Shown: positions 34,334 to 44,030 of the stretch, piece after piece | How positions within the stretch are numbered: position 1 is the stretch's first letter | Layout of the letters: every line of letters begins with the position of its first letter | Notes under the pieces: model-generated | Database searches by the model: none | The model's input: the letters and a program-made list of their open reading frames with translations, nothing else | Told to the model about the DNA's origin: nothing | Made by a program: the position numbers and the translations under genes | Assembly: GCF_003058325.1 (NCBI RefSeq) | Contig: NZ_CP028843.1 | Coordinates: 1,665,501 to 1,729,500, forward strand | Direction: 5' to 3' | Length of the DNA: 64,000 nucleotides | Source: Methylobacterium currus | GTDB lineage: Bacteria > Pseudomonadota > Alphaproteobacteria > Rhizobiales > Beijerinckiaceae

Positions 34334-35035
34334 TTGAAGTATCGCATAATCAATGATGGTCGATCAACGATAAGGCGGTAGAAGCAACTATCCGGAGCAG
34401 AGGCCGAGAGGCTGGCTACGGTAATCATGTTGCCTTTGCCGCCTTAGCGCCCCGCTCGCTGCTTCGCCATCGACCTACGGCGACTGTCTTGCTTTGATCC
34501 GCACGGATTGCCGAGACGGACAAACTTGTTTCGGTCTGGTCGAATGGGCTCAAGAGCGATACGTCCGCTCTAGGGCAAGGTGCCAGGGTCCGCTTCCCAC
34601 CCCGAGCGGTCCTTCGCCCTGGGCAACCCCTCGCACGGTCAAGCTGATTGGGTTTTGACCCTAGCATCCTGGGTGGCAGCCGATATGCCGTCAGCATGCC
34701 TTTGCGGACGCTTCCCAGAGTGCGGGGGGGAAGATCCTTCTACAGGCTCTGCGTTTTCACACACCCTCGGTCGGCAGCGGCCCGTCACACGGCCAGGCTC
34801 AAAGGGTTTCGATCCTAGCTGTGCGTCGGCGCCCGCTCCATCTGGTTCCTTCGGTGCTTATCCAGCTTAGCAATCGCCGACTCCGCCAGCGTACTTTTGC
34901 GCGTCAGATGCCGATTGGCCATCGTTTGAAATTCGTTGGTCTCTGAAATTTGATCAATTGATATATTATCAAAGGATGCCATAGCATTATTATACGTATG
35001 CTTGAATCAATTATAATTGACTCTCCGTATAGTTC
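34334..35035. other. Intergenic region with repeat copies
   Basis: About 700 bases without a convincing gene. It holds the right 28-bp repeat copy and a weaker third version near 34793-34822 (GGCTCAAAGGGTTTCGATCC). The last part is AT-rich and runs into the IS5-family element. Confidence 0.6.
34637..34664. repeat. 28-bp inverted repeat, right copy
   Basis: Perfect reverse complement of 33393-33420. It could let the intervening 1.2 kb invert or mark former insertion ends. Confidence 0.88.
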
Positions 35036-35899
35036 TAGAGCGTGTTATGAACTGATTATTATGCGCTCGATCTTGCTGAGCATGTCGCAGACGAAAGCGA
35101 CCATGTGCAGGCCGGCCAGCGTGCTGGCATAGCGCTCATAATCCTTGACCAGCCGGCGGCAGCGCGTCGCCCAGGCCAACGAGCGCTCCACCACCCAGCG
35201 GCGCGGCAACAGAACGAAGCCGCGCTTGGCCTCGGGTGCACGGACCACCTCCAGGGCGACCCCGTTCGCTTCCGCCGCCCGCGCCGGCTTCTCGCCCGTG
35301 TAGCCCTGATCGACGAACGCCTTCTTCACGCTGCCATCCGTCTCCGCCTGCACCGCGCACGTCAACGCACCGACCTGGCTGCGGTCGTCGACGTCAGCGG
35401 GCGTGACGTGCAGCGCCACGATATGGCCCGGCGTGTCGACCGCCAGATGCAGCTTGGAGCCGCGCTTGCGCTTGGCGCCATCGTAGCCCGCCCGCTCGCC
35501 GCTCTCAGGCGACGAGCGCAGGGTGCGGCTGTCCAGGATGACGGCTGAGGGCTCTGGCTCGCGTTCCGCCGCCTGCCGCAGCACGGCCCGCAGATCACCC
35601 GCCACCTCGCCAAAGCAGTCAGCCGCCAACCAGCGCTGGGTCTGCTGGTAGACCGCCGCCCAGGGCGGCAGGTCGTGGGGCATGAAGCGCCACGGCGCAC
35701 CCGTCTTGACGATGTAGCGCAGCCCGTTGAACACCTCGCGCAGGTCGTGGTCGCGCTGGCCCGAGTCCTCGCGCAGCAGCGCCAGATAGGGGGCGACCAG
35801 CGCCCATTCTTCATCGGACACGTCGGACGGGTAGGCGGGGCGATCGGCGCTCATACCCCTCAACACCCACGCTACCTCATAAGTTCATAACACGCTCTA
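35036..35899. mobile_element. Complete IS5-family insertion sequence (IS427-like)
   Basis: An 864-bp element with 18-bp terminal inverted repeats, TAGAGCGTGTTATGAACT at 35036-35053 and its complement at 35882-35899. If the outer TA is the target duplication, the true ends are GAGCGTG. It carries one intact transposase gene. Size and repeats fit the IS427 group of the IS5 family. It sits in AT-rich DNA inside the tRNA-Gln element. Confidence 0.88.
35045..35866 (-). CDS. IS5-family DDE transposase
   Basis: A 273-residue transposase in a single frame. An N-terminal DUF4096-type region (PYLALLREDSGQRDHDLREV, PPWAAVYQQTQRWL) is followed by the DDE catalytic core: first Asp in AVILDSRTLRSSP, second in AFVDQGYTGEKPA, and Glu in PRRWVVERSLAWATRCRRLV. 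All three acidic residues are present, so it should be active. Many IS427 relatives need a frameshift to make the protein; this one does not. Confidence 0.93.
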   Translation of the reverse strand: MLRGMSADRPAYPSDVSDEEWALVAPYLALLREDSGQRDHDLREVFNGLRYIVKTGAPWRFMPHDLPPWAAVYQQTQRWLAADCFGEVAGDLRAVLRQAAEREPEPSAVILDSRTLRSSPESGERAGYDGAKRKRGSKLHLAVDTPGHIVALHVTPADVDDRSQVGALTCAVQAETDGSVKKAFVDQGYTGEKPARAAEANGVALEVVRAPEAKRGFVLLPRRWVVERSLAWATRCRRLVKDYERYASTLAGLHMVAFVCDMLSKIERIIISS

Positions 35900-36221
35900 A
35901 ACTATTTTGCATTGTCTGTATTGATCTAATTGGCAATATCTAGGGGTAGATGGATGCCCTCTCGCGGCACGATTGACCTAAGCATCTCTTCTGCAGCCAT
36001 AAATATCAAATGCGCAGAGGCTGGGCTCATCTCCGCGGCAATCATTAATATTGCTGACCGGAAATGATGGTTGGTAACTACAATTTTTTGTCATAGCGCA
36101 CGTCGGCTAAGCTATTGCGCATCCCGCTCAAAGACCAGCCACATCCAATTCCGATAAAATTAGCATCGAAGCGGCGGGATTTTAGCGGGATGCACTAGGT
36201 AATATGACTACTAGATTGATG
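35900..36221. other. Gene-free gap after the IS
   Basis: About 320 AT-leaning bases between the IS and the stop of the second MucR-like gene. No gene, repeat or clear terminator is seen. Confidence 0.5.
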
Positions 36222-36740
36222 TCACTCGGCGGCGGCCTCGACCTTTTTGGGCCGACCGCGGCGGACCGGCGTGGGTTCGGCCGCCTTCGCCTCGACCTCA
36301 GCCTTCCGCCCGGCCGCCTGGTCACGCCGGATCTGGCCGAGCCCCAGGCTCTTGGCGAGCTCGGAGCGCTGGGCCGCGTAGCTGGCCGCGACCATCGGGT
36401 AGTCGAAGGGTAGGCCGAACTTCTGTCGATACTCCTCCGGGGTGAGCCCACGGGTCGTGAGGTGCCGCTTAAGGCTCTTGTACGGCTTGCCGTCCAAGAA
36501 GCTCGTGATTGCGTCGGGCGTGACCGACTTCCGGATCTGCGCGGCGGTGACCTTGTGATCCTCCTCCGGTGCGGCTTGCGGCTTGTTGAGCCCGGCAAGC
36601 GACGCATGAATGGAGGCGATCAGGCCGGGCAGCTCTGCCATCGGGACGTTGTTCTTCGAGACGTAAGCGCCGACGATATCGCTCGTCAGCTCGATCATGG
36701 GAGATATGATAGAGGCCGCGTCGTCCATATTATTTTCCAT
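36222..36740 (-). CDS. Second MucR/Ros-family regulator without zinc cysteines
   Basis: A 172-residue paralogue of the regulator at 12747-13280. The shared parts are ELTSDIVGAYVSKNNVPMAE, AAQIRKSVTPDAITSFLDGK, PYKSLKRHLTTRGLTPEEYR and FGLPFDYPMVAASYAAQRSE. As in its relative, the zinc-binding Cys positions are not Cys (SFLDG) and the second His is absent. The tail contains an RRGRPKK AT-hook-like motif. I chose ATG at 36738-36740 (MENNMDDAAS); a second ATG is four codons in. It lies inside the tRNA-Gln element and may act on element or host promoters. Confidence 0.85.
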   Translation of the reverse strand: MENNMDDAASIISPMIELTSDIVGAYVSKNNVPMAELPGLIASIHASLAGLNKPQAAPEEDHKVTAAQIRKSVTPDAITSFLDGKPYKSLKRHLTTRGLTPEEYRQKFGLPFDYPMVAASYAAQRSELAKSLGLGQIRRDQAAGRKAEVEAKAAEPTPVRRGRPKKVEAAAE

Positions 36741-37238
36741 TTTTGAGACATGCTCGTGATGCGGTCTGTCTTTCACGAGGTCAAGCGATATAAATTCGCA
36801 CCGGACCGGCGCAGCATCGTCGATGCAGGCACATATCAAGAACATATGAAGAGACGCCCAAACGAGGGGCGAGTCGCCATCAGTTTCGACTGCACAGAAA
36901 CACCCGCCCAACGGATACCGTCATGGTGTTGAGAGGCTAGAGAGTCGCGCGCCGAGGTGCGGCGCGGCGCGGGTGCCGACGATCGATTTCGCCGCACGAC
37001 CTTAGAGCTTGGCGCCGCCGCCCACACACAACGCGTCCGTTGCGTGAGGTATTGGACCAGAAACAATTGATATTGCGAGAAGGGCAAGCCTGCCAGGGAG
37101 TGTCACCGCTCTCGAGAAGGCCGCATTAAACAACAAAAGGGCCGTATGAGGAATTCTAGGCAGAGAAGTTAGCGGCCCAGTAACCAACGGTGGATTTTAT
37201 GAGATCCAGCGTTAGCGTTTAGCCTCCTCGGATTTCTG
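36741..37238. other. Intergenic region between MucR-like gene and chemoreceptor
   Basis: About 500 bases upstream of two divergent genes. No convincing gene is seen; it should hold both promoters. Confidence 0.5.
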
Positions 37239-38924
37239 ATGCGTATCTCGATCAAGGCCGCACTCACCGGCCTTTTTGGCTTGCTGGTGGTCATCGTCGT
37301 GGGCGAGAGCGCCCTCACGCTGATCAAGCTCAGCGCCATCCGCCTAAGCGCGACCGAAGTTGCAGGCAACTGGCTGCCCTCTGTGCAGATGCTCGGTGAA
37401 CTGAAGTCGGGAGTGGATGGCGCGCGCGTGAAGCAGTACCGGCTAGTAGCTGCGACGCGAGATGCCGAGCAACTCGCTGTACACAAAAAGCAATATCTGG
37501 ATACGGACGTGATGCTTGCCGCGGCACGCAAGCGTTACGAGCTTCTGATCTCCTCGCCTGAGGAGCGTGCTCTGTATGACCGCTTCGTGCAAACCTGGAC
37601 CCAGTTCGATGCCGTCGGCAAACGCGCCGTGCAGCTGATGGATTCAGGTCGTCAAACCGAAGCGTTAGCTGAGATTACGAGCCAGGATGTCGTGAAGATC
37701 TACACCGCACTGGCTGATATTATCGGACAAGCCATCACTCTGAACCGGCAGGGCGCGCAGAATGAAGCCGACGCGACCGTGGCGAGCGCGGATGGTGCGA
37801 CTCGGGTTACCTATCTCGCCATGGCCATCGCGCTGATTGCTGCATTAGGTTCGATGCTGTTCAGCCTGCTGCGAGTCTCGCAGCCGATTACCCGGATGAC
37901 GGCAACGATGAGCACGCTCGCGGCCGGCGACACGACAGTTGCGGTTCATGGTGCCGACCGGCGCGACGAGATCGGCGCGATGGCCGCTGCTGTGCAGGTG
38001 TTCAAGGACAATCTCATCCATACCCGCCGGCTCGAAGAGGAAACCGCTCTGGCCCGTGCCTCGGCCGAGGAGCAGCGCCGCGCCGGCATGCGCCAGATGG
38101 CGGATGCCTTCGAGCGGGCCGTCGGCGGCATCGTCGGCCAGGTCTCAGCCTCTGCAACCGAGCTCCAGGCCACCGCTCAGACCATGACTGCGACCGCGAC
38201 CCAAACGGCCGCGCAGTCCACCGCCGTGGCGGCCGCGGCGGAAGAGGCTTCGTCGAACGTGGGCACGGTAGCGGCGGCGGCGGAGGAGCTCGGCGCCTCG
38301 GTGAGCGAGATCGGCCGCCAAGTCGACGGCTCCGCGCGGCTCGCTCAGGCGGCTGTGACCGAAGCCGGGCAGACCGTGCATCAGGTCCGTGCGTTGACCG
38401 AGGCTACTGCCCGCATTGGCGACGTGGTCGGGCTGATCTCGTCGATCGCCGCGCAGACCAACCTCCTGGCGCTCAACGCCACGATCGAGGCGGCCCGCGC
38501 CGGGGCGGCGGGGCGCGGCTTCGCGGTGGTGGCCGCCGAAGTGAAGGAACTCGCTGGCCAGACCGCGAAGGCCACCGAGGAGATCACCAGCCAGATCGCG
38601 GCGATCCAGGCCTCGACGGGTCAGGCGGCGGGAGCGATCGGCCAGATCACCGCCCGGATCGAGGAGATCTCTGGGGTCGCGACCTCAATTGCGGCGGCCG
38701 TGGAGGAGCAGGGCGCGGCAACCCGTGAGATCGTGCGTAACGTGAGCCAGGCGGCGGCCGGCACCGGCGAGGTGACGGGCAATATCGCCGGGGTGGCGGG
38801 CGCGGCGGAGGAGACTGGGGCGGCGGCGAGCCAAGTGCTGGCCTCGGCCTCCGAGCTTTCGCGCCAGTCCGAGTATCTCGGCGCGGAGGTCGCCCGCTTC
38901 CTCGCCACCGTCAGGGCCGCCTAA
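37239..38924 (+). CDS. Methyl-accepting chemotaxis protein
   Basis: A 561-residue chemoreceptor. Helix 1 ([20 protein letters not shown]) anchors a periplasmic four-helix-bundle sensor (about 30-190, MCP_N-like, with [17 protein letters not shown] text). Helix 2 ([20 protein letters not shown]) is followed by a HAMP domain ([20 protein letters not shown]). The signalling hairpin tip reads [20 protein letters not shown], then [20 protein letters not shown]. It senses an unknown ligand and controls CheA. It ends in [11 protein letters not shown], with no CheR-binding pentapeptide. A strong hairpin follows the stop. Confidence 0.95.
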   Translation: MRISIKAALTGLFGLLVVIVVGESALTLIKLSAIRLSATEVAGNWLPSVQMLGELKSGVDGARVKQYRLVAATRDAEQLAVHKKQYLDTDVMLAAARKRYELLISSPEERALYDRFVQTWTQFDAVGKRAVQLMDSGRQTEALAEITSQDVVKIYTALADIIGQAITLNRQGAQNEADATVASADGATRVTYLAMAIALIAALGSMLFSLLRVSQPITRMTATMSTLAAGDTTVAVHGADRRDEIGAMAAAVQVFKDNLIHTRRLEEETALARASAEEQRRAGMRQMADAFERAVGGIVGQVSASATELQATAQTMTATATQTAAQSTAVAAAAEEASSNVGTVAAAAEELGASVSEIGRQVDGSARLAQAAVTEAGQTVHQVRALTEATARIGDVVGLISSIAAQTNLLALNATIEAARAGAAGRGFAVVAAEVKELAGQTAKATEEITSQIAAIQASTGQAAGAIGQITARIEEISGVATSIAAAVEEQGAATREIVRNVSQAAAGTGEVTGNIAGVAGAAEETGAAASQVLASASELSRQSEYLGAEVARFLATVRAA

Positions 38925-38935
38925 AACCGACCCGT

Positions 38936-38965
38936 GCGCGCTGTCTGCCACGACAGGCAGCGCGC
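38936..38965. terminator. Hairpin between converging genes
   Basis: Stem GCGCGCTGTCTG pairing with CAGGCAGCGCGC (one G-T pair) around a six-base loop, twelve bases after the chemoreceptor stop. Its symmetry would serve both the receptor gene and the small minus-strand gene ending at 38982. No strong T-run is seen. Confidence 0.65.
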
Positions 38966-38981
38966 AGGACGTGGAGCGCTA

Positions 38982-39140
38982 CTACGCTCCCGACACGCTG
39001 CTCACCGTCTGAACCACAGCCGCGGGCAGCAGGGCGCGCTCCAGGCGCGCCTGCATGTCCCGCTCTGCCACCGCGGCCATGGCGAGGGCGATAAGGGCGA
39101 TGCCGACAACGGTCAGGATCGCGGCGCGCAGGTTCTGCAT
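38982..39140 (-). CDS. 52-residue single-span membrane protein
   Basis: A small open frame starting MQNLRAAILTVVGIALIALA, with one membrane helix followed by a short amphipathic helix (AERDMQARLERALLPAAVVQ). It ends TAG at 38982-38984. A weak AGGG ribosome site lies eight bases upstream. It resembles the many tiny membrane proteins of Methylobacterium. Function unknown. Confidence 0.5.
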   Translation of the reverse strand: MQNLRAAILTVVGIALIALAMAAVAERDMQARLERALLPAAVVQTVSSVSGA

Positions 39141-39232
39141 GGGTGAAGCCCTGGATTGATCGGAGCGCAGCTATGGCCAGGCAGGGTGGCCGCGGTGTGG
39201 TCCGCCTCGGGCATCTTTGGGCTCAAATGGTT

Positions 39233-39424
39233 TCAGCCGTACTCTGAACCGATCGTTCGCTCGAACGCAGCCCCGCTCTGCTGCTGCCCTTTCGGATCGG
39301 CAACCGAGATGTCGCGGAAGCCTCGTGACATCAGCTCCCGGATTTTATCCAGCGCCTGCAAGTCCGTGCCGCATGCGAAGGCCAGTGTGCGGCCGGTCGG
39401 GTCTGTTCCTGTCACCTTGTACAA
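39233..39424 (-). CDS. 63-residue hypothetical protein with TTG start
   Basis: The coding part reads [20 protein letters not shown], then [26 protein letters not shown] sits six bases before the TTG at 39422-39424, which decides this unusual start. A longer frame upstream lacks a ribosome site. The protein is a small alpha/beta domain with no known motif, probably cytoplasmic. Confidence 0.6.
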   Translation of the reverse strand: MYKVTGTDPTGRTLAFACGTDLQALDKIRELMSRGFRDISVADPKGQQQSGAAFERTIGSEYG

Positions 39425-39581
39425 GCTCGTCCTCCTGTTCGGTGCCGAGCATACGGTAGCTTGGAGCAACCCGCGATCGTGCGCGCACCACGACCCCCCA
39501 ACCTTGCCGGGCGCTGAGCCCATCATTTTTCGCAACCCATCCAGATCAAGCGTGGTGACGCCGGCGCGGCGTTCTAGGCGA

Positions 39582-39839
39582 CTACCCGCCGCTCACCTGC
39601 TCCGCGAAGTCCTCCGGCACCTCGCCGAACTGACCGAGGATCGCGACGCTCTCCAGCTCACCCGTCTCGTCATCCGCCACGATGCGCAGGGCCGCTGCTC
39701 CCGGCATCCGCCCGGCGATCGCCTCGGCGCGTTTGAGCGCTCCATTCTCCGTCGGCGCCACATCCCGGTTGCCCGGCCGCAGCCGCTTCCGGTGGATCTC
39801 GAACGTCTGCACCATGAACGTCGTCCACATGCCCATCAC
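39582..39839 (-). CDS. Small conserved-looking hypothetical protein divergent from umuDC
   Basis: An 85-residue protein ([20 protein letters not shown]) with a C-terminal acidic part ([20 protein letters not shown]). Its start lies 74 bases from the LexA box that also faces umuD, so it may be SOS-controlled. No known domain. Its position beside error-prone polymerase genes suggests an accessory role, which is inference only. Confidence 0.65.
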   Translation of the reverse strand: MMGMWTTFMVQTFEIHRKRLRPGNRDVAPTENGALKRAEAIAGRMPGAAALRIVADDETGELESVAILGQFGEVPEDFAEQVSGG

Positions 39840-39913
39840 GATCTCCTGATCCTGCAGTCCCCGCTCCGCACAGGCTCGAAGCTCGGCCTTGACCGGGAAC
39901 CTCCGGCCTGTTT

Positions 39914-39928
39914 GTTCTCTTTGTGTTC
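39914..39928. promoter_or_regulatory. LexA (SOS) box
   Basis: Exact alphaproteobacterial LexA motif GTTC-N7-GTTC, 17 bases upstream of the umuD GTG. LexA bound here would block umuDC, and perhaps the divergent small gene, until DNA damage. Confidence 0.85.
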
Positions 39929-39945
39929 TAACACGGAGGGCGCGC

Positions 39946-40410
39946 GTGAGTCTCTATCGGGTCGGTGCAGAGGCGGCGGATGCGGGCGGGCTCGTGCGGA
40001 TTCCGTTCATGCTCCCGACCCTGTGCGCTGGCTTCCCGAGCCCGGCCGAGGACTTCATCGAGGGCGCGCTGGAGCTGCCGCGCTGGCTCGTGCCGAACCC
40101 GCCCGCCACCTTCATCTGGCGCGTGCGCGGCTGGTGCATGAAGGGCGCCGGCATCCACGACGAGGATCTGGCCGTGGTCGACCGCTCGCTCTCGCCCTCC
40201 TCCGGTGCGGTTGTGGTCGCAGTGGTCAACGGCGAAATGAGCCTCAAGCGCCTGGTGATGACCGGCAACCGGCTGGCGCTCACGTTCGACAACCCGGAGA
40301 TGGATCAGGACTTCGCCGTCGAGGATCTCGAGGAAGGCCTGCTCTGGGGCGTGCTGCTGCTCTCGGTGCGCTGGCACCACGTGAAGGCTCGGGCGAGCCT
40401 CAAGCGATGA
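39946..40410 (+). CDS. umuD: UmuD-like protein with Cys at the catalytic Ser position
   Basis: A 154-residue S24/LexA-fold protein. The self-cleavage region [17 protein letters not shown] matches UmuD (CGFPSPA). The nucleophile box reads [20 protein letters not shown] where UmuD and LexA have GDSM, so Ser is replaced by Cys and the preceding Asp by Trp. The Lys partner is kept in [12 protein letters not shown]. It starts at GTG with GGAGGG upstream and overlaps umuC by four bases. UmuD processed by RecA-stimulated self-cleavage activates UmuC as Pol V. Whether this version cleaves itself is an open question. Confidence 0.85.
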   Translation: MSLYRVGAEAADAGGLVRIPFMLPTLCAGFPSPAEDFIEGALELPRWLVPNPPATFIWRVRGWCMKGAGIHDEDLAVVDRSLSPSSGAVVVAVVNGEMSLKRLVMTGNRLALTFDNPEMDQDFAVEDLEEGLLWGVLLLSVRWHHVKARASLKR

Positions 40411-41702
40411 GCCGGGCGATCGCGCTGATCGACGGCAACAGCTTCTACTGCTCCTGCGAGCGCGTGTTCGATCCGAAGCTCACGGGCGTGCCGGTGATCG
40501 TGCTCTCGAACAACGACGGCTGCGCCATCGCGCGGACCGCCGAGGCCAAGGCGCTTGGGATCAAGATGGGCGAGCCCTTCTTCAAGATCCGCAACCTGTG
40601 CCGCCAGAAGAACGTGCGCGTCTTCTCCTCAAACTATGCCCTCTACGGCGACATGAGCGCGAGGGCCAACACGGTCTACCGGCAGTTCGCGCCGGACGTG
40701 GAGATCTACTCCATCGACGAGAGCTTTCTGGATCTCTCGGACGTGCGCGAGCGTGACCGGGTTGCGCTGGCGCGGGATCTCCGCTCCACGGTGCGCCAGT
40801 GGACCGGCCTGCCGACCTGCGTCGGCATCGGGCCGACGAAGACGCTCGCCAAGCTCGCCAACTACATCGCCAAGACCATCCCAGAGCTCGGCGGCGTGTG
40901 CGACCTCTCGGACGAGGCCGAGCGCGCCGCCTGGATGGTCGGGATCTCGGTCGGGGAGGTCTGGGGGATCGGGCGCGCCTCGCTGGCCCGGCTGACCGCC
41001 ATGGGCGTCGACACGGTGGCGGACCTGCGCGACCTCGATCCCCGGCCGGCCCGCCAGTCGCTCACGGTGGTGGGCGAGCGGATCATCCATGAGCTGCGCG
41101 GCCGCGCCTGCTTGCCGCTCGAGATCGTACCGGCCAGGCGCAAGGGCTGCGCGGTGACCCGCTCGTTCTCGTCCCGCATCATGGAGCGGACGGTGCTCGA
41201 ACAGGCAGTGGCGGCGCATGCCACGCGGCTGGGCGAGAAGCTGCGGCGCGACGGGCTCGCGGTCTCGGCCGTGACGGTCTTCTACCACACCAGCGAACAC
41301 GACCGCGGTGACTCGATGCGCTCGGTCTCGACCGTCGTGCACCTGCCCGAAGCGACGAACGACAGCCGCCACCTCATCCAGGCTGCCCTTCATGGCGTGG
41401 CGAAGACCTGGAAGGAGCAGGGGCCGACGCCCTGGCGCTACAGCAAGGCCGGGCTCGTCACGACCGACCTCGTGCCGCTCGACGAGGCCCCGCGCCCGCT
41501 GTTCGACGCTCTCGACCGGGAGAAGTCCGGCAAGCTCATGGCAGCGATGGACACCTGCAACAGCCGGTTCGGGCGTGGCGCCGTGGTACCGGCGCGGGCG
41601 GGGCTGGTTGAGAAGCGCACCTGGTCGACGAAGTTCGAGATGCGCTCGCCGCGGTTCACGACGCGGTTGAGCGAGGTGCCGAATGTGTCGGCGATGCAGT
41701 GA
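40407..41702 (+). CDS. umuC: Y-family error-prone DNA polymerase subunit UmuC
   Basis: A 431-residue Pol V catalytic subunit. Motifs: [20 protein letters not shown] (first catalytic Asp), [20 protein letters not shown], the second acidic motif [11 protein letters not shown], the helix-hairpin-helix region [20 protein letters not shown], and the little finger ([10 protein letters not shown] onward). The length matches the family (420-430). It is translationally coupled to umuD by a four-base overlap and is under the same LexA box. It performs translesion synthesis after DNA damage. Carried on an integrated element, it would raise host mutation rate under stress. Confidence 0.95.
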   Translation: MSRAIALIDGNSFYCSCERVFDPKLTGVPVIVLSNNDGCAIARTAEAKALGIKMGEPFFKIRNLCRQKNVRVFSSNYALYGDMSARANTVYRQFAPDVEIYSIDESFLDLSDVRERDRVALARDLRSTVRQWTGLPTCVGIGPTKTLAKLANYIAKTIPELGGVCDLSDEAERAAWMVGISVGEVWGIGRASLARLTAMGVDTVADLRDLDPRPARQSLTVVGERIIHELRGRACLPLEIVPARRKGCAVTRSFSSRIMERTVLEQAVAAHATRLGEKLRRDGLAVSAVTVFYHTSEHDRGDSMRSVSTVVHLPEATNDSRHLIQAALHGVAKTWKEQGPTPWRYSKAGLVTTDLVPLDEAPRPLFDALDREKSGKLMAAMDTCNSRFGRGAVVPARAGLVEKRTWSTKFEMRSPRFTTRLSEVPNVSAMQ

Positions 41703-41967
41703 GCGCAAAGGACAAGCTCCATCTTACGCGCACAATCATCGGCCAGCTTGCACTTTCCATCGCATCCTCATGTTCCGTGACACGGTAAGGCAACAGCGTC
41801 GGGGGGGGGGCGATCCATGTCAAAGCGAGGCGAATTACGTCGGATTCCAAGTGTGGATTGCTGGCTTGATCGTTGCACGGATTAATTTTATAATCGATCG
41901 AATCAATTTTTTCCGGGATCAGAAATCCATCCCATCAGACGGTAACTTGAAAGAAAGGAATAGACAT

Positions 41968-43644
41968 ATGGCGGTAATTCAACATAGACAAATTTGTGAC
42001 AATATTAAATCTATATATATACCAAATATTGATGTCTCCGATATAAAAAGTGTAGGTGAAGATCTGGAGATTAACAAATTAAGTAGAGGAGTAGCTGCAT
42101 ATGCTATTGCCTATCTCACTGGAGCTGATCCTGTAACTGCAGGGTCATCCATAACCGATGGGTTCGGCGATAATGGCGTCGATGCGATTTATTACGATAA
42201 GAATGAACAGATATTGTATGTAGTGCAATCGAAGTGGAACACTAAGCACGCTGGATCGGTGGAGTTAGGCGATATACTAAAATTTATCAAAGGATGTAAA
42301 GATCTATTGAGCAGTAGATTTATTGAATTTAATGATAAAGTTAAGAAAAGAAGCAAAGAAATTGATATTGCTATAAATCAAGCAAGCAAAGTTGTTGCTG
42401 TGGTCGTTTATTCGGGATCCGCTAATTTTTCTGAAGAAAGCAGATCCGCAATCGATAGTTTTATTGATGAAGTAGATGAGACACGGGAACTGCTGTCGTC
42501 CCAGGTTATAAATCAGTCGCAGTTATATTCCATGCTACAGCAAGGAGCTGCAGGCGCAAGTATCTCTTCACCTATAACTCTGTTCGAGTGGGGCGAGGTA
42601 AGAGAGCCAGTCAAAGCATTTTATGGGCAAATCGCAGCGAGTGATCTTGCTGATTTGCATGGAAAATTCGGCCATCGCCTCTTTTCAAGAAACATACGAA
42701 TGTTTCTGGGCGACTCAACGCAAGTCAATAATGGCATCCAGGAGACTGTAGCTACGAACCCTGAACTGTTTTGGTTTTACAACAATGGAATTACAGCCCT
42801 TGCATCAACTGTTAAACGGCGACTGGCTGGTGGCGGGTCTCGCACTGCAGGTACATTCGATTGCGATGGACTAACAATCGTGAATGGAGCTCAGACTATT
42901 GGTTCATTGGCCGCCGCAAACCAAAAAATGGCTGGCCAACTACAAAATGCGCGCGTCCCTTTCAGAGTTGTCTCTACTGAAGGAGCCCCTGAGGGCTTTG
43001 TACCTGCAGTAACGAGAACAAACAACACGCAAAATCGCATTGATGCAAGAAATTTCGTTGCGTTAGATCAAAACCAAGAGCGACTTCGAAGTGAATTTGC
43101 CATAGATAAAGTAGACTATGAATTTAGGCAAGGTGAAATCGAAAATTCTGGCCCTTCAAGGTTAGGTCTGGTTGAGGCAACGCTTGCACTGGCATGCACG
43201 CGACACGAAGTTGATCTCGCGGTTCAAGCAAAGAGAGAAATCGGAAAGCTTTGGGAAGACATTGGTCGTCCGCCGTACAAAACTCTTTTCAATTCAAGGA
43301 CGACAAGCGAAGAAATATGGAGCAAAGTACTTGCTTTTAGACGTATTGATAAACAAATAACGACACAAGAAATAGCCAGAAGCGGAAAGAGCGCCAACAT
43401 TATTACGCATGGGAATAGATTTATTGCTCATGGTGCCTACAAGAGATTACAGGAAATTTCGGGTAAGCCGTCCTTAGAAAACCTAAGAGATGACGAGGTT
43501 GAAAAAACAGTCAAGCAAGTAATAGAATTTTTGATATCGTGCATAGAGGCGAAATTCCCTGATAACTATGTAGCAAGTCTGTTCAAAAATGTTACTAAAT
43601 GTAGAGCGTTGTCTCGAGATATTGAAGCTCAATTCGCTATGTAG
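41968..43644 (+). CDS. AIPR-family phage-resistance protein with nuclease-like N-terminus
   Basis: A 558-residue protein. The AIPR (abortive infection phage resistance) core is clear: GHRLFSRNIRMFLGDSTQVN, NPELFWFYNNGITALAST, GLTIVNGAQTIGSL and VTRTNNTQNRIDARNF. The N-terminal 180 residues resemble a PD-(D/E)XK fold, with DGFGDNGVDAIYYDKNEQ then LYVVQSKWN (Asp and the Q-x-K element). The ATG follows AAAGGAA; an open upstream extension is not protein-like. Composition is strikingly AT-rich, so it was acquired separately from umuDC. It probably kills or arrests infected cells by nucleic-acid cleavage; mechanism inferred. Confidence 0.87.
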   Translation: MAVIQHRQICDNIKSIYIPNIDVSDIKSVGEDLEINKLSRGVAAYAIAYLTGADPVTAGSSITDGFGDNGVDAIYYDKNEQILYVVQSKWNTKHAGSVELGDILKFIKGCKDLLSSRFIEFNDKVKKRSKEIDIAINQASKVVAVVVYSGSANFSEESRSAIDSFIDEVDETRELLSSQVINQSQLYSMLQQGAAGASISSPITLFEWGEVREPVKAFYGQIAASDLADLHGKFGHRLFSRNIRMFLGDSTQVNNGIQETVATNPELFWFYNNGITALASTVKRRLAGGGSRTAGTFDCDGLTIVNGAQTIGSLAAANQKMAGQLQNARVPFRVVSTEGAPEGFVPAVTRTNNTQNRIDARNFVALDQNQERLRSEFAIDKVDYEFRQGEIENSGPSRLGLVEATLALACTRHEVDLAVQAKREIGKLWEDIGRPPYKTLFNSRTTSEEIWSKVLAFRRIDKQITTQEIARSGKSANIITHGNRFIAHGAYKRLQEISGKPSLENLRDDEVEKTVKQVIEFLISCIEAKFPDNYVASLFKNVTKCRALSRDIEAQFAM

Positions 43645-43697
43645 TTCCAGACAAATCTTAACTGAGGAAAAAATCTATGGTATAAATCGAGCAATGT

Positions 43698-44030
43698 TCA
43701 GCAGAGGATCGTATTTTTCTTTATGAAAATACTGCAATCATAGCGGGGGGGCTGCTTAGCCTCGTAAATGGCGGCGCGGGAGTGCATCAGGCCCTGCCCG
43801 CGCCAGCCTGCATCGTCACCATCGCATTCAAAGGTTGCATGTGTGCCCTCAATCGGCACATAGAAGTCCCCCTTCTTCCGCTCGGCTGCGAATCACTCGC
43901 CGGTCAGCTCGCCCGGCTCCTCAGGCCGCCGGCGCACACGGCCGATGCTCTCGCCGCCGCGGTAGACCCGCCGGACGTGAGAGCGACCTTCTGGTCCGGG
44001 GGGCCAGAGTTCGTCGTAGCTGATCGACAT
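43698..44030 (-). pseudogene. Small hypothetical gene interrupted by one TGA
   Basis: The frame begins MSISYDELWPPGPEGRSHVR with GGGAGA upstream and runs to ELTGE, where a TGA interrupts it. Without a shift it continues FAAERKKGDFYVPIEGTHAT and on to a TGA at 43698-43700, giving about 110 codons. The part after the stop has the same coding quality, so a Trp (TGG) codon may have become TGA. No family name is assigned. It lies in the decayed segment after the AIPR gene. Confidence 0.6.
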
